A stretch of 64,000 nt of DNA, from positions 1,220,113 to 1,284,112 of the forward strand of contig CM030939.1 of the NCBI GenBank assembly GCA_018136815.1, in the 5' to 3' direction. The notes beneath the pieces are model-generated. The model ran no database searches and was not told the DNA's origin. It saw only the letters and a list, made by a program, of their open reading frames with translations. A program made the position numbers and the translations under genes. Positions 51,561 to 62,447 of this stretch are shown piece after piece. Within the stretch, counting starts at the first letter, position 1; the number at the start of each line of letters is the position of its first letter. Origin of the DNA: Isochrysis galbana (Eukaryota > Haptophyta > Isochrysidales > Isochrysidaceae).

Positions 51561-51899
51561 GCAGAGGGAAAAAGTCGGCATGCGCACGCATGGCGTCTCC
51601 GCGGGGGGGGGGGGGGGGGCGATGCACACCGCGCCGTGCCCAATGCGCACGGCGTGCAGGTGCTCAGTGGATACTATTCATTATTAAAGTGCATGTTTAT
51701 GTAGTTGTCGGCCTTAAAGGAAAAGCGTTTGCATGCGCACGCACGGCGTCCCCGCGGGGAACATGCACCCGCGGGAAAAAGCAGAGAAAAAAGTTGTTAT
51801 CCCCACGCACCGCTAGCCCTTATTTTAACTGTGGACATTTGATCGCTCAATTCGACTGATGCCCCACAATTGACGGAACGACACCTTGAGAGGGCTTTC

Positions 51900-52022
51900 T
51901 GACGAGCCGCCTCGGGCGGCATGGGGCGTCCCAGGTGCCAGGTGGGGCACGGTGGCGAGGGTCGCCTGGGGCTCGGGAGCGGTCGCGGCACGCTCCATAG
52001 GTCAAACTATAACAATATTTTT
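51900..52022 (-). mobile_element. 5' scrap of the ORF1 retroelement, copy C
   Basis: Minus strand shows AAAAAATATTGTTATAGTTT, then an ATGGAGCG-like start, matching the region around the ORF1 start of copies A and B; only about 100 bp remain. Confidence 0.55.
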
Positions 52023-52029
52023 TCTCCAC

Positions 52030-52210
52030 ACGTCACTAGTAGGTGGTACCTTGCTATGATCGCTCTCAAGATCGATCTGAAGGACCCACCGTCCGCGTTG
52101 CGCGTTGCCGTACTGAATGTTGTAGAAATCCGTTAAGATAAAAACCTCCAAGCCAGGATACCAAAGTATCCCGAGGAGGGATGCGGTCTGTTGCGGGTAA
52201 AGGAGGCCCC
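52030..52210 (-). mobile_element. LINE reverse-transcriptase C-terminal fragment
   Basis: Minus-strand frames give RPHPSSGYFGILAWR, LTDFYNIQYGN and SILRAIIARYHLL in shifting phases, matching 9600-9760. Frameshifted remnant. Confidence 0.7.
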
Positions 52211-52554
52211 TTGTACACTTACCCATTTCGTACGCTCCCGGCTAGGTCTCCCCGCGCGACCCCTCTCTGAGGCAATAAGCGTTCATTTGGCCGCACGCTC
52301 CTGTGTAGAAGACTCTACTCGTTCGGGTCGCCGCCGTGAAGAGGACGGAGGCGGTGGTGGTGCGCTCTCTGTGTCGAACACCATGTGGACACACTCGGCA
52401 GGGAATGTGCTCCCTGCGAGCTGTCCGTCGGCGGCGGTGGGTGTGCTCTTCCGAAGAGCTTCCTCCAGAGGCCTCACATGACCAAAGTTGAGCTGTAATT
52501 CATCCAATCGCGCGAAGAGAGACGCGACGTCTTGGTTCATTTCTTCACAAGTGC
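52211..52554. other. Left flank of the minisatellite, no firm gene
   Basis: A minus-strand frame at 52283-52540 (MNQDVASLFARLDELQLNFGHVRPLEEAL) has Leu-rich-repeat-like spacing but no start/stop context that I trust. Confidence 0.35.
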
Positions 52555-53220
52555 ACCCGGGTACGGGGGCAGTTGGGCAGTTGTATTTTTGGAATGGCAG
52601 TTGAGGCAGTTGGGCAGTTGTATTTGTGGAGGCAGTTGGGCAGTTGTATTTTTTGGAATGGCAGTTTGGCAGTTGGGAAGTTGTATTTTTGGAATGGCAG
52701 TTGGGGCAGTTGGGCAGTTGTATTTGTGGAGAGGCAGTTGTATTTTTGGAATGGCAGTGGGGCAGTTGGGCAGTTGTATTTGTGGAGGCAGTTGGGCAGT
52801 TGTATTTTTTGGGCAGTTGGGAAGTTGTATTTTTGGAATGGCAGTTGGGGCAGTTGGGTAGTTGTATTTGTGGAGAGGCAGTTGTATTTTTTGGAATGGC
52901 AGTTGGGCAGTTGTATTTTTGGAATGGCAGTTGGGCAGTTGGGCAGTTGTATTTTTGGAATGGCAGTTGGGGCAGTTGGGCAGTTGTATTTGTGGAGGCA
53001 GTTGGGCAGTTGTATTTTTTGGAATGGCAGTTTGGCAGTTGGGAAGTTGTATTTTTGGAATGGCAGTTGGGGCAGTTGGGCAGTTGTATTTGTGGAGAGG
53101 CAGTTGTATTTTTGGAATGGCAGTGGGGCAGTTGGGCAGTTGTATTTGTGGAGGCAGTTGGGCAGTTGTATTTTTGGGCAGTTGGGAAGTTGTATTTTTG
53201 GAATGGCAGTTGGGGCAGTG
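52555..53220. repeat. Complex minisatellite (GGCAGTTGTATTTTTGGAAT-type units) with higher-order duplication
   Basis: Built from GGCAGTTG(GG), TTGTATTTTTGGAATGGCAG and TTGTATTTGTGGA(GA) modules. A block of about 245 bp at 52613-52857 recurs at about 52976-53219, offset about 363 bp. Both strands stay open for over 200 codons in several frames because the array has no stop words. Translations are repetitive (GSWAVVF; KYNCPTAPTAIP) and should not be called genes without other evidence. Confidence 0.92.
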
Positions 53221-54034
53221 GCCGTCGAAGAGCTTGAACTCCTGGAGTGCCAACCGGAGCACGTGGAGAACCTGGCCTTACTGCTCTGTCTCCTCCCCAG
53301 TTTGCGCTCGCTCACCGTGCGTCTCAAAACGAAGGACCTTCCACACAACCAAAAAAATAAGAATTTTTGTGTGTGTGTATTCAACAAAACTCCCTACCGT
53401 GAAAAGTTTTTGATGGAGCGAGTACGTTTCCACGGGATCGTGATGACCAAACTAGCGTGGTACGTTACTGAGAACAGTCGTATTATTCTCTACTCCACGA
53501 CATCATTGTGACAACGCGATAGATACAACAGTTGCTTCAAGATGAAGCCATCTACTTTGTTTCAACGTCCTCATCGCGCGCTACGTGGACAACGAGTGTC
53601 GAGCATTCAGCAAACGCAAAAAGACCGCACATGACATGCGCGCAATGAAACACGTTGAGAATCTATTGCACACATCTTCCATTGCTCATCGATTCATGGT
53701 GAAGCCTTTCACGGGGAGTGAACACAAGTTTCAGTTACACCCTCTGTACTTATACGGGGATCGAGCCCAGTCGGCCCAAAGCTGTCTTGCGATGCAGTCC
53801 TCACCTCGACCGACGCCTCTTCAACCCATCACCCCTACGCACAGGATGAGGTGGGTGACGGCAATTGGGGATGGAACGCGGTGCGCGCAACGTGCGCCGG
53901 TCGCGTGCTGCGCACTTACCCCAAGTCGCTTGCTTTCGGTTACACCTCTGTACTCATACGGGGGAGGGGATCGAACCCCGGCTCTTTCCGACTCCTCGTC
54001 CTGGCTTGTGTGCATCCATCCCTCGAGGGGTCCG
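53221..54034. other. Region right of the minisatellite with weak coding hints
   Basis: 53221-53510 in the plus strand reads VEELELLECQPEHVENLALL, Leu-rich-repeat-like; 53585-53800 gives another plausible but unsupported frame. A duplicated block containing CCTCTGTACT(T/C)ATACGG lies at 53742-53772 and 53946-53980, the second with a GGTTCGATCC-type box on the minus strand. Confidence 0.35.
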
Positions 54035-54706
54035 TCACACTCGTAAAGCAGCTTCAGCTCTAGGATTAGGTGTGACAAACAGTGCCTCCTTGTCTGGATT
54101 TAGACGATTCACCCTACGCATATTTTTGAGTACATTTAGGATTGTCCTAGCCCGCTGCTCGTCCTTTGGTCGTCTTTCTGGTGATTGTGGTAACGGTCGC
54201 TGTAGCAATTTGCATTCTTTCACCCATTTGATGTAGTTCGGGTCACACATGCGATCGACCTGGCAGAGCTTCTCGATTAATTTGGCGTGATCGACACGCT
54301 CCTTCGTAGCATTCTTATTGGATTCGAATTGTGAGAGCTTATTGTTTTTCAACTTCGAGAGTATGGAGAGATCCGTTAAGTTGGCGGGTTTATGGGTATC
54401 CTCTTCTGCTTGTTTCGGTATGGTCCTCTTTTGGTTGTGACAGAACTGCGCGGCGATGGGGTCCGGAATGTTGTCGCAGCTGTCGTTTCCTTTGATGCAG
54501 ATTTCTTCTTGTGTGTATGATGGGGGAGGATTCTGCCCTGTTTTCCACATGTCGTCTAGCACCTTCTTATTATGTTCGTCTACTTCTTGAATGAATGTCT
54601 TTGCGTCATTCTTGACGGTCTGGTATTCTCTCCCCAATTCTTGGATGAGTTGTTGCTTCCTTTGGATTGCTTCCTGGATGAGTCTTTGTCTCTCGTCCAT
54701 AGTCAA
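54035..54706 (-). CDS. Unknown AT-richer helical protein, possibly of viral or transferred origin
   Basis: 223-aa frame starting MTMDERQRLIQEAIQRKQQL. Residues 1-55 form a likely coiled coil; the middle has four Cys residues (C70, C77, C88, C147 region), then a Lys-rich helix KLKNNKLSQFESNKNATKER and a basic tail SPERRPKDEQRARTILNVLK. Codon use and GC are clearly lower than in surrounding host genes (Lys, Asn and Ile frequent). No family is recognised. The last ~15 codons overlap repeat DNA, so the true C-terminus may differ. Transfer from a virus or virophage is a guess based on composition alone. Confidence 0.5.
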   Translation of the reverse strand: MTMDERQRLIQEAIQRKQQLIQELGREYQTVKNDAKTFIQEVDEHNKKVLDDMWKTGQNPPPSYTQEEICIKGNDSCDNIPDPIAAQFCHNQKRTIPKQAEEDTHKPANLTDLSILSKLKNNKLSQFESNKNATKERVDHAKLIEKLCQVDRMCDPNYIKWVKECKLLQRPLPQSPERRPKDEQRARTILNVLKNMRRVNRLNPDKEALFVTPNPRAEAALRV

Positions 54707-54814
54707 TTCTTGATGTGTCGGTGCTTACTGTAGTGCTTACAATTAATGAAAGGCAACTTGTAGTTCCGACTTTCTTCTACACTGTCTACATATAGGCGTG
54801 ACGTCGGAGCGGAA

Positions 54815-54975
54815 CACTAGTGGTGATTGAATGCTTTTCCATATCTTATGGCGATGATTGAACGCTTCTCATCTGTGGTGGATGGTGGGGATTGAACGCT
54901 TCTCGTCTGTGGTGGAGGGTGGGGATTGAACGCTTTTTCATATGTGATGGCGATGATTGAATGCTTCTCGCCTTG
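54815..54975. repeat. Short tandem array of GATTGAA(C/T)GCTT units
   Basis: Five starts of GATTGAA(C/T)GCTT spaced 31-34 bp, alternating CATATCTTATGGCGAT-type and ATCTGTGGTGGA-type remainders. Two alternating sub-units make it a minisatellite, not a spacer array. Confidence 0.8.
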
Positions 54976-56293
54976 TCGCCGCACCCTGGTTCCCTCCCCC
55001 CGCGCCGTCCCGTCGACTCCTCCGCCCACGGAAGCCCCGCACCGAAGGAAGAGGAAGACGAGAACAGGCCACTGCTAGGGGACGGTGCACCCCGCCCTAC
55101 CCCCCCCCCCCATGCAACCTGGGCCTATAAGAAGAGCACGAGGGGAGTTGCTGCAAGGCGGGAAGTGAGGGAGAGGAAGGGAAATGGGCGTGGCTACAGT
55201 AGCAGTAGACAGTAGTTAAAGCCACAGCCGCGCGCGAGGCAAGAACATTAAAAGTTTTTTCTAAAGATTTTCATTCTTACGGCGCGCTATGAACTTCTCG
55301 ACGTCGCACGGCAATCCGCATACATAATAAGCGCAACAAAGTAACGGGAACCAATCTAGACATACAGGAGGGTCTGACATGCGCGCAAATTGTGCACGGC
55401 GAAGACTGTAGCGCACATAGCACACTACGGGATCAACTCAGACTATCCAACAGCACAATACCCCAGGAGCACGCTTGCACGCCAGACACTCGAAAGATCT
55501 ACGCTTACAGCCTGCGAGTAATAATAGGTCAGTGTACAGGCCGTGCGGCGCTCCGGCGTTCGCCGAGACACTCAATTTTGGTAGGATTGTGCAAACGGCG
55601 GCACGAATATGGCAACTGAGGAAAACATTCACGATAAGTGCGGGAAAGGGGGGGGGGGGGGAGGGGGGGAGGCGGGGAAGCAGCGCAGTTATTGCCACCA
55701 ACACCCGCCTGCAAGGCAAACATGAGCACACATCACGCTCATCCGCCGGCGAGATCAAGTGACCACGCTAGTGGCCGTGGATAGATAGGAAGGCGTGAGG
55801 CTGCGACCCAAATTGACGGAGGCGAGGCAGGGCCACTCGAAGCCCGCGCAACGCGCTGATCCTCATGGCGCCTGACGACACTGAGGGCTGAGTGTACACT
55901 GGGTGCACACTCAGCCGGATCAGAGCCATGAGAGCAGAGGAAGCGAGCTGTGCACGAGGGGCCCCTGGGCGCGCGGTTTGGCACCAACTAGCACCTTTTG
56001 TCGAGTGGACGACAGCACCCATCGCTCGAGGGCCGGTGGCCGCACAAGTGCGGCCCCACAATGAAAAACACATTTGCGCGGCAGCGCAGTGGTATAGTAT
56101 GAGCGTGCCCGCCAGCCAGCAAGCCGAGGCGCACGCGTCAAGTCTCAGCGCAGGAGCGACTCCTTGGCGCCCAAGAAGCCAAGGACACGGCCACCGATTG
56201 TCGCCGGCTGAGTCGTTACACTTGGCGTGCGGCGATAGCTAGGGAGGCCGCCGCGGTGAGGCGAGATCTCGCTGCCCTCGCAGAGAGGGCGCC
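54976..56293. other. Long intergenic stretch, no supported gene
   Basis: Includes a C-run (55106-55115), a G-run (55650-55670) and several short open frames on both strands without domain features. The last part is the 3' flank of the Akirin gene. Confidence 0.45.
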
Positions 56294-57174
56294 TCAAGAG
56301 CAGTAGCTCAGCTCACCGTCCCGAAGCTGGCGTGAGACGTAGTCCTCGTTGAACTTAGCGAATGCGCGGAATTGCTCTGCGGTAAGGGGTAAGAGGGTGA
56401 GAGATTCGCCGGAGGGTCAGAAGAGGACGCAGCAGTGGGAAAGGGAGATGCGCACCCTGCAATTTGGTCTGAAGGATCCGGTCATACTGCTCGCGGAGCG
56501 TGCGCTCGCGCTCCTCAACAGCCTTGCGTACAATGTCTCGCACCTGCAACCCGTGGGCCACGCACGGGTGAGCGGCGAGCCGATGCGGCGTCCGGATGGG
56601 CGCCGAACAAAACGCGCACCTGGTCGAGGGTGAAGACCACCTCTCCTGTTTGAGGGTCTGTCCTTTGCCGGAGCGCCGCAGAAAGGTCGAGAGAGCACGA
56701 GGGCTGGTTGGCGTGGCCTGCAGAGAAGGGGCGTGGTGGTTGTGGGATGCGTAGGGCGGACACGGCAGATCACGTGGTGCGTGGGCGCAAACAGCCGTCT
56801 ACACTCCCTTTCCGCTCCGGGAGGGACGTGGCTGGCGTAGAGGCAGAGAGAGGGAGAGAGAGAGGGAGAGACAGAGAGAGACAGAGAGAGAGAGACAGAC
56901 AGAGAGACAGAGAGAGAGGACATGAGAAGCGGTGGGGTAGCAGGGCTCGCGGGAGCTTCTAAATGCGCCTCCCTGCTCTCGCTCCCCTTTGCCTTCCCTC
57001 GGGCTGGTTGGAGGGCAGCAGACCTTGGAAGGGGGAAGGCGCTGGCTGGCTCTCGTGGAGGCTGCGAGAGCGCTTGTGGCTCGGGGACTCGACGGGGAAG
57101 CGGGAGCGAGAGGCGTCGCATCCGGCGGGGGACAGGTCGTCCATCCCCTCGCGCGTGCGCTTGACAGCCAGCAT
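56294..57174 (-). CDS. AKIRIN: Akirin homologue, four exons
   Basis: Exons 57174-57024, 56717-56620, 56543-56456 and 56376-56294; introns of 306, 76 and 79 bp, all GT-AG with matching phases (1, 0, 1), 139 aa. Exon 1 starts MLAVKRTREGMDDLSP and contains a second basic cluster SHKRSRS, like the split nuclear-localisation region of Akirins. Exon 2 ends GEVVFTLDQ, exon 3 is VRDIVRKAVEERERTLREQY followed by DRILQTKLQ, and exon 4 reads EQFRAFAKFNEDYVSRQL and ends SYCS. This matches the conserved Akirin C-terminus: FTL-x-Q-V, ERE-x-x-x-REEY, L-x-TKL-x-EQ, F-x-KF and a terminal SY-x-S. Akirins are small nuclear adaptors linking transcription factors with chromatin remodelling. The gene is divergent from SMC6. 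Confidence 0.88.
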
Positions 57175-57179
57175 GGGAA

Positions 57180-57271
57180 GGTGGGAGGGGGAGAGGAAGG
57201 CAGGGGGGGAAGGGCGGCTGAGGGCGGGGGGGGCTCCCCTCGCGCTGGGGGGGGGGGGCGGGGCGGAGAGA

Positions 57272-57310
<39 letters not shown>

Positions 57311-57854
57311 GGCGGACTCGCCATACGAGAGGGAGACGAGAGAGAAAAGAAGAAACGGAGAAAGAGAAAAAAGAACGGGGGAGGGGCGAGAGGGTGAGGA
57401 GAAGAGAGGGTGGGGCGTGGCGTTGGGCCACCCAGAGAGCGAGGTGTCTGGAGCAGAGAGTTTGGACCGCAAAGAACGGATAGAATACGCCTCGGGAGCT
57501 CTGGCGACACCAGGTGGCGCGGGAGTGGAAAGGGGGCGAGAGAGAGAGGGAGAGAGGGGACGGCCTCTCTCTTGGGGGGGGAGCACTCGAATGAAAAAAG
57601 AAAAGGGGAGAGAGCGACTTAGTTACGGAAGAGAGAGGGAGCGTTTGGGTGAGGGAACGCGGGGGGGAGGGGGAGAGGGGGGGCGGCTTGATTCTCGAGC
57701 CCAGCAGAGAAGGCGAGGGGGGCGAGGAGAGAGAGAGAGAGCGAAGAGAGAGATAGAACACGAGAGGGAGAGAGAGCGAAGAGCGAAGAGAGGGAAGGAG
57801 AGAGAGAGAGGGAAGGAGAGAGAGAGGGGCGCGCGCCTCCCCTCCAGAGACTCT

Positions 57855-57892
<38 letters not shown>

Positions 57893-58560
57893 CTCTCCCG
57901 ACCTCAGCTGGTTTCTATTATAAAGATGACGTTTAATCTGTTTACTCACGAGTGTATATTGAACGCCCTATTGACTACCCTCCAAAATTCTAACAGTGGG
58001 CATCCTCGTTCTCTTTTCACCTAACTAGACTGTTTCAATTTTGTACACGAGGTTGCCCCACGGTGCCCCGGAGGGTGGCGCGGCCGCTTCTCTTCGCCCG
58101 CCACGCGCGCGCGCCCCCCCCCCTTCCACCCCCCCTCCCCACCCTCTACTTTATACTTTCTACCTTCGCGGCCGGACTGGGGGCGGGGGGGGGGGGGCGA
58201 GGGCTTTACTTTACTACTAGCTCCCACAAGACCCCCACCCCTCTGGCCTACTAGTTTACCCGCTACAAAACAATTTCTCCCCCCCCCCCGCCGTCCCCAC
58301 ACTCCCTTCCCCGCGAGTTCTTTTGTAGAGAGAGTACCGATCTCTACCGGTTTTCCCGCCCTTCTCCCGCCCGCCCGCCCACCCCCGCACGCGCGCCCCT
58401 GCTCTCCCTCTCTCTCGGGAGAGAGAGAGACGAGAGAGAGAGAGGACAGAGGGGAGCGAGCGAGAGAGAGAAGAGAGTGAGAGAGAGGAGAGAGGAGAGG
58501 CAGCGAGAGAGAGAGAGAGGAGAAAGTGAGGGAGCGCGAGAGCGTGGGGAGGCGGGAAGG
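57180..58560. repeat. GA/CT-rich low-complexity region between Akirin and SMC6
   Basis: Purine-rich to about 57840 with pure GA at 57279-57308, CT then (GC)n at 57851-57896, a C-rich patch near 58080-58290, and GA again at 58430-58550. Many long open frames are Arg/Glu/Ser repeats. No gene; it should include both promoters. Confidence 0.85.
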
Positions 58561-58585
58561 GGGGGTCTGGCCACGCCCGCCAACG

Positions 58586-61500
58586 ATGCGTACCTCTCCC
58601 CTTCCCTCCTCCTCCCCACTCGAGAACGGTCTTCTTCGCTCGCTCACTCTCACAAACTTCAAGTCCCACTCCCACTTCTCCATCCACTTCGGACCGCACG
58701 TCAACTTCCTCGTAGGGCCAAACGGGAGTGGCAAGTCTGCTCTCCTTGCAGCGCTCATCCATTCCCTCGGTGGAAACGCCAACAAGCACTCGGCCACCGC
58801 ACAGGGAAGCAAGGCGGCACACGGGCTGATACAAGACGGAAAGGATCACGCTCTCATACACCTCGTCCTCTACAATGGCGGTGAGGATCCGTACTGCGCA
58901 ATCTCGGAGCGCTCCAGTCAGTCGAGAGAGCACGCCGCAGACGAGGTCACTGTCGACTGCGAGCTCACGCGGCTCGCGGGGAACAAGGTGCGCGGGAGGG
59001 CTGTAGCTCACCACCGCCCGTGCTGCTCGTTTCCACCCTCCGTCACTCCTCCCGCGCGCGCCAGGTCAAGACGGCCTACCGGATCAATGGCGTGACCTGC
59101 ACGCGCAGGGACGTGCTCGAGCTCGCCGAGCACTTCAACCTGCAGGTGGAGAACCCGTGCGCCATTCTGACGCAGGCGGTGCACGCCACCTTCCTGCGCG
59201 ACGCCAAGGACGCGCACAAGCGGTACGAATTCTTCCTCGCCGCGTGCAACGCCGACGTCGTGCGCGACCGGCTGCGCGGCTGCCTCGACCACCAGGCGCA
59301 GATTGCCGCCGCGCTTGCCACGCACGAGGCGAGAGGAGCGCCGCTAGCTGAGGAGGTGGCGCGCTGCACCGCGCTCGTCGAGCAGGCGACGCAGCGCGAC
59401 CGGCTCGAGCGCGAAGTGAACGAGGCTGAAGGCGCGCTCGCGTGGGCCGAGGTGCGCCGTGCCGAGGCGGAGCTGCGCCGCGAGGCGGCGGGCGTCGGCG
59501 CGCTCCACAGTCGGCACGAGGCTGCCGAGCAGTCTCACAACGCTGCCGATGCCGAGCTCGCCGCCTTGCGGCAGGAGGCGGAGGCGGCGCAGCGCGAGCG
59601 CGAGTCGAGGCTCGCTCTCATCGCAGAGGCGAGCCGCGCCAAGGCACAGGCGGGGGCAGCGCACCGTGCGGCGCAGCATGCGGCGGCCGAGGCGGCGGGC
59701 GCGGCCGAGGAATCCGCTGCCGCGCTCGCCGCCTCGCGCGCGCGGTTGGGCGAGATACAGGCGGCGTACGAGCGTGGTGTCGCCTCGATCGAGGCGGACC
59801 GGCGCGCGGCTGTCGAGCGGATCAACAGCGCGCGCACGGCAGCCGAGGCGGAGGTGGCCGCTGCGACCGGCGCCGTCGAGGGCGCGACCGGTGCGTTTGA
59901 GGAGGCAGCGCAGGCCGCGCGCGCCGCCAAGGCGCGCGCCGCCGACGCGGCGCGGCGCGCAGCCGAGCTCAAACGCCAGGCAGAGGGTGTCATGGCGGAC
60001 GCGGCGCGGGCGCGCGCCGCGGCGGGGAACGTGCTGCGCGCCTTTGGCGATGGGATGCCGAAACTGGTCGAGGCCATTGGCCGTACGCAATGGCCGTCGG
60101 GCGTCCGGCCGGTTGGCCCGCTCGGGAGGCACATCATGCTCCGGCCCGCGGGGCGCGCGCACGCCTTCGCCGTCGAGCAGGCGCTCGGTGGCTGGGGTGG
60201 CCTCAGTAGCTTCGTCGTCGAAACTCACGCCGACGAGCGCGAGCTGCGCTCACTCATCGCCCGCGTCGCACCCGCGCTGCGCCAAGTGCGCGTGCTTATC
60301 CAGCCGACGGAGGTGCGCTTCCGCGTGGCCCCCAGCGGGGCCACCGGCTACCCCACCGTGCTCGACGTGCTGGACGTGGCGCAGGACGCCGCCTTCAACG
60401 CTCTGCTCAACGGGTATGGGCCCGAGAGGGTGCTGCTCATCAACTCGTATGAAGACGTCAAGACGCTCTGGGCACGCGCCAGCCCATTTCGCGCATACGA
60501 GCCCGACGGCACGCTGCATTACTTGCGTGGCCGGCTCGAGTCGTCGGAGCGGCCCGACCAGCGGTTTGGCGGCCGCGCGCGCGGTCTGCTCGCGATGGAC
60601 TCGGCTGATGTCGTGGCCGGACTCGAACAGCAGCATGTGACGCTCGCGGCCGAAGCCGCCGACGCGGCTAGCGTGGCTCAGCAGGTGGGCCGCGAGGCGG
60701 ACGCAGCGCGGCGGGCCGAGGAGGCAGCAGGCCGCGAGCGTGCGAGTGCAATAGCGTGCGCCAAGGCGGCCGAACGCAATCTCGCCACCGTCGCGCGTGC
60801 GGCGCTCGCCGATGATCTGGACGACCGGCTGGGCGCACTGCGCGCCGACCTGCGTGAGATCGAGGGCGAGGTCTTCCGCCTCACACGCGAGACGGCTGAG
60901 CGCCAGGCGGCGGTCAACATGACGGAGGCCAATGAGACGAACGCGCTTCGGCTGCTCCGCTCAGCCGAGGCCGAGGTGCGAGCTCTGGGCGGCGGCCGCG
61001 GCGGCACCGGCCTCGACGACATGAGTGGGCTGGAAGAGCGGCTGCGTGCGGCGACGAGCGCCGTGCACAAGAAACGGCAGGCCGCCGAGCGCGCGGCTGC
61101 AGCCATTCGACAAGCGGAGGTAGACCTGGAGGCGCGCCACGCCGCTGCCGCCAACGTGCGCGCGCGCGTTGAGGCACTCTTCCCCAGCGGTGGAGACGCG
61201 TCCGAGGCTAACGACGACGCCACGCAGCCCGTTGGCGCAGCAGTGCCGCCCACGGTCGAGGAGCTCAAGAAGCGGCTCGATCGCTTGCGCGCAGCGCTGC
61301 GCAAGGCGGAGAAGGCGGCGGGTGGGGCCAACGCGGGCAGCACCACGTACGCCGCGCTAGTTGGCGCCTTGCGCGAGGCCGAGGCGGCCTTCGCTGCACA
61401 CACCGAGAGCGTCGCTGCCGTACGGGCGACAGCCGATGGGGTCGGTGCGGCGCTGCGCGAGCGGCAAAAGTTCCACAGGCGCGCGATCAAGCTGTATGGC

Positions 61501-61932
61501 CGGCAAGCGGTCGAGGATTTCCGCCGCCACCTTTCGTACCGCACGCTCGGCGGCACCCTCACGTTCGACCACGCAAGCGACACGCTGGCCGTTGAGGTAT
61601 GCCCAAACGGCAACGATCCCACCGGGCGCGCCACCTCTTCGCTCCGCTCGCTATCGGGCGGCGAGCAGGCATTCTCGACGCTTTCGCTCATCCTCGCCAT
61701 GTGGCAGCTCTCAGCGACGCCGCTCCGCGCGATGGACGAGTTTGACAAGAACATGGACTCCAACTTCCAAACGGCCTCACTTGTCCTCCTCTTCGAGACC
61801 TTTCGCCGCCAGCCGGGCCGCCAATTCCTCATCCTTACGCCGCTCGACTATTCGGGGCTGCTTGCGGACGCAGGCGTGCGCGATGATGAGCTTCTCATCC
61901 ACCGCATGCCGGAGGTCGTCCGGCGCGGCTGA
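58586..61932 (+). CDS. SMC6: SMC6, SMC5/6 complex ATPase, two exons
   Basis: Exons 58586-58987 and 59065-61932, GT-AG intron of 77 bp at phase 0, 1089 aa, normal SMC6 length. The Walker A GPNGSGKS is at 44-51 after LTNFKSHSHFSIHFGPHVNF. AEHFNLQVENPCAILTQ and YEFFLAAC near exon 2's start are SMC6-specific (compare DHFNIQVDNP in other SMC6). Two Ala/Glu-rich coiled-coil arms flank a hinge at about 475-630. The C-terminal ATPase half has LSGGEQAFSTLSLILAMW from residue 997 and the Walker B MDEFDKNMD. With SMC5 and Nse proteins, SMC6 acts in DNA repair and replication-fork stability. The coils are unusually Ala/Arg-rich, reflecting genomic GC. Start chosen at the first Met of the conserved exon. 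Confidence 0.93.
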
Positions 61933-62447
61933 GCGCACGTCCGCCCTAGCGCGATCGTGGGCGGGCGCATGGCAAAGCCACCGTCTTGGCGACGGCGCCA
62001 AGCGGCACGCCGACCCGGCCGGCTGCCACTAGCGTTGGAACGTGAGCCGGCGCCGATGCGTCGGACGCAGTGGCGCGAAGGCAGGGTGCTCGGCCCACCC
62101 TCACCTTCCTTCATTATGCCACTCGGCACGCCGCCAGGCGGCCCTGAGGAGTCTCTTGCGGACCGCGGACGGGCCCAGGGAGCTAATCTATTCCCGGCAT
62201 AGGAGCAGTCACCACTCGATCGGTCATCGTCCGCCTTCGCCTAGCCATGGTAAATGGATCTGCGGGAAGCGGCAGGCTAGGGGACCGCCACATGGCTTGC
62301 TGCTAACAACAATCGTGCTGCCACCAATGAGCGTAGGTATAGGTGTAGGTAGGTACTCAGTTTATATAGCCGAATGAAAAATTACAGAAACTCACCCCTA
62401 CTACTTGCACGGCGCGAGGCACAACTTTAACTCTATAGTCAGTTGCC
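61933..62447. other. Intergenic after SMC6
   Basis: No gene or repeat recognised; a short TAGGTATAGG(T)GTAGG stretch lies near 62333-62353. Confidence 0.5.

Noticed and set aside
52532-53511. 312-codon plus and 280-codon minus proteins across the minisatellite
   Set aside because: Open only because the repeat has no stop words; flanks are too short to prove a gene.
53946-53990. tRNA gene on the minus strand (GGTTCGATCC B-box-like)
   Set aside because: The T-arm does not pair (CCGGG against CCCTC), and no acceptor or anticodon stem can be formed. It may be a tRNA-derived repeat at most.
54815-54975. CRISPR-like array (GATTGAA(C/T)GC repeated at 31-34 bp)
   Set aside because: The intervening sequences are not unique; they alternate between two related forms, and the genome is eukaryotic with no cas genes. 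It is a minisatellite.
56417-57761. 389- and 320-codon minus frames over the Akirin locus
   Set aside because: Low-complexity Ser/Pro/Leu translations of GA-rich DNA; the spliced Akirin model explains the conserved segments.
59344-60640. Long plus and minus frames overlapping SMC6 (59344-60228 -, 59459-60640 +, 60678-61832 -)
   Set aside because: Shadow frames of a GC-rich coding region; Arg/Ala/Ser-rich with no conserved motif, while the SMC6 frame has hinge and ATPase motifs.
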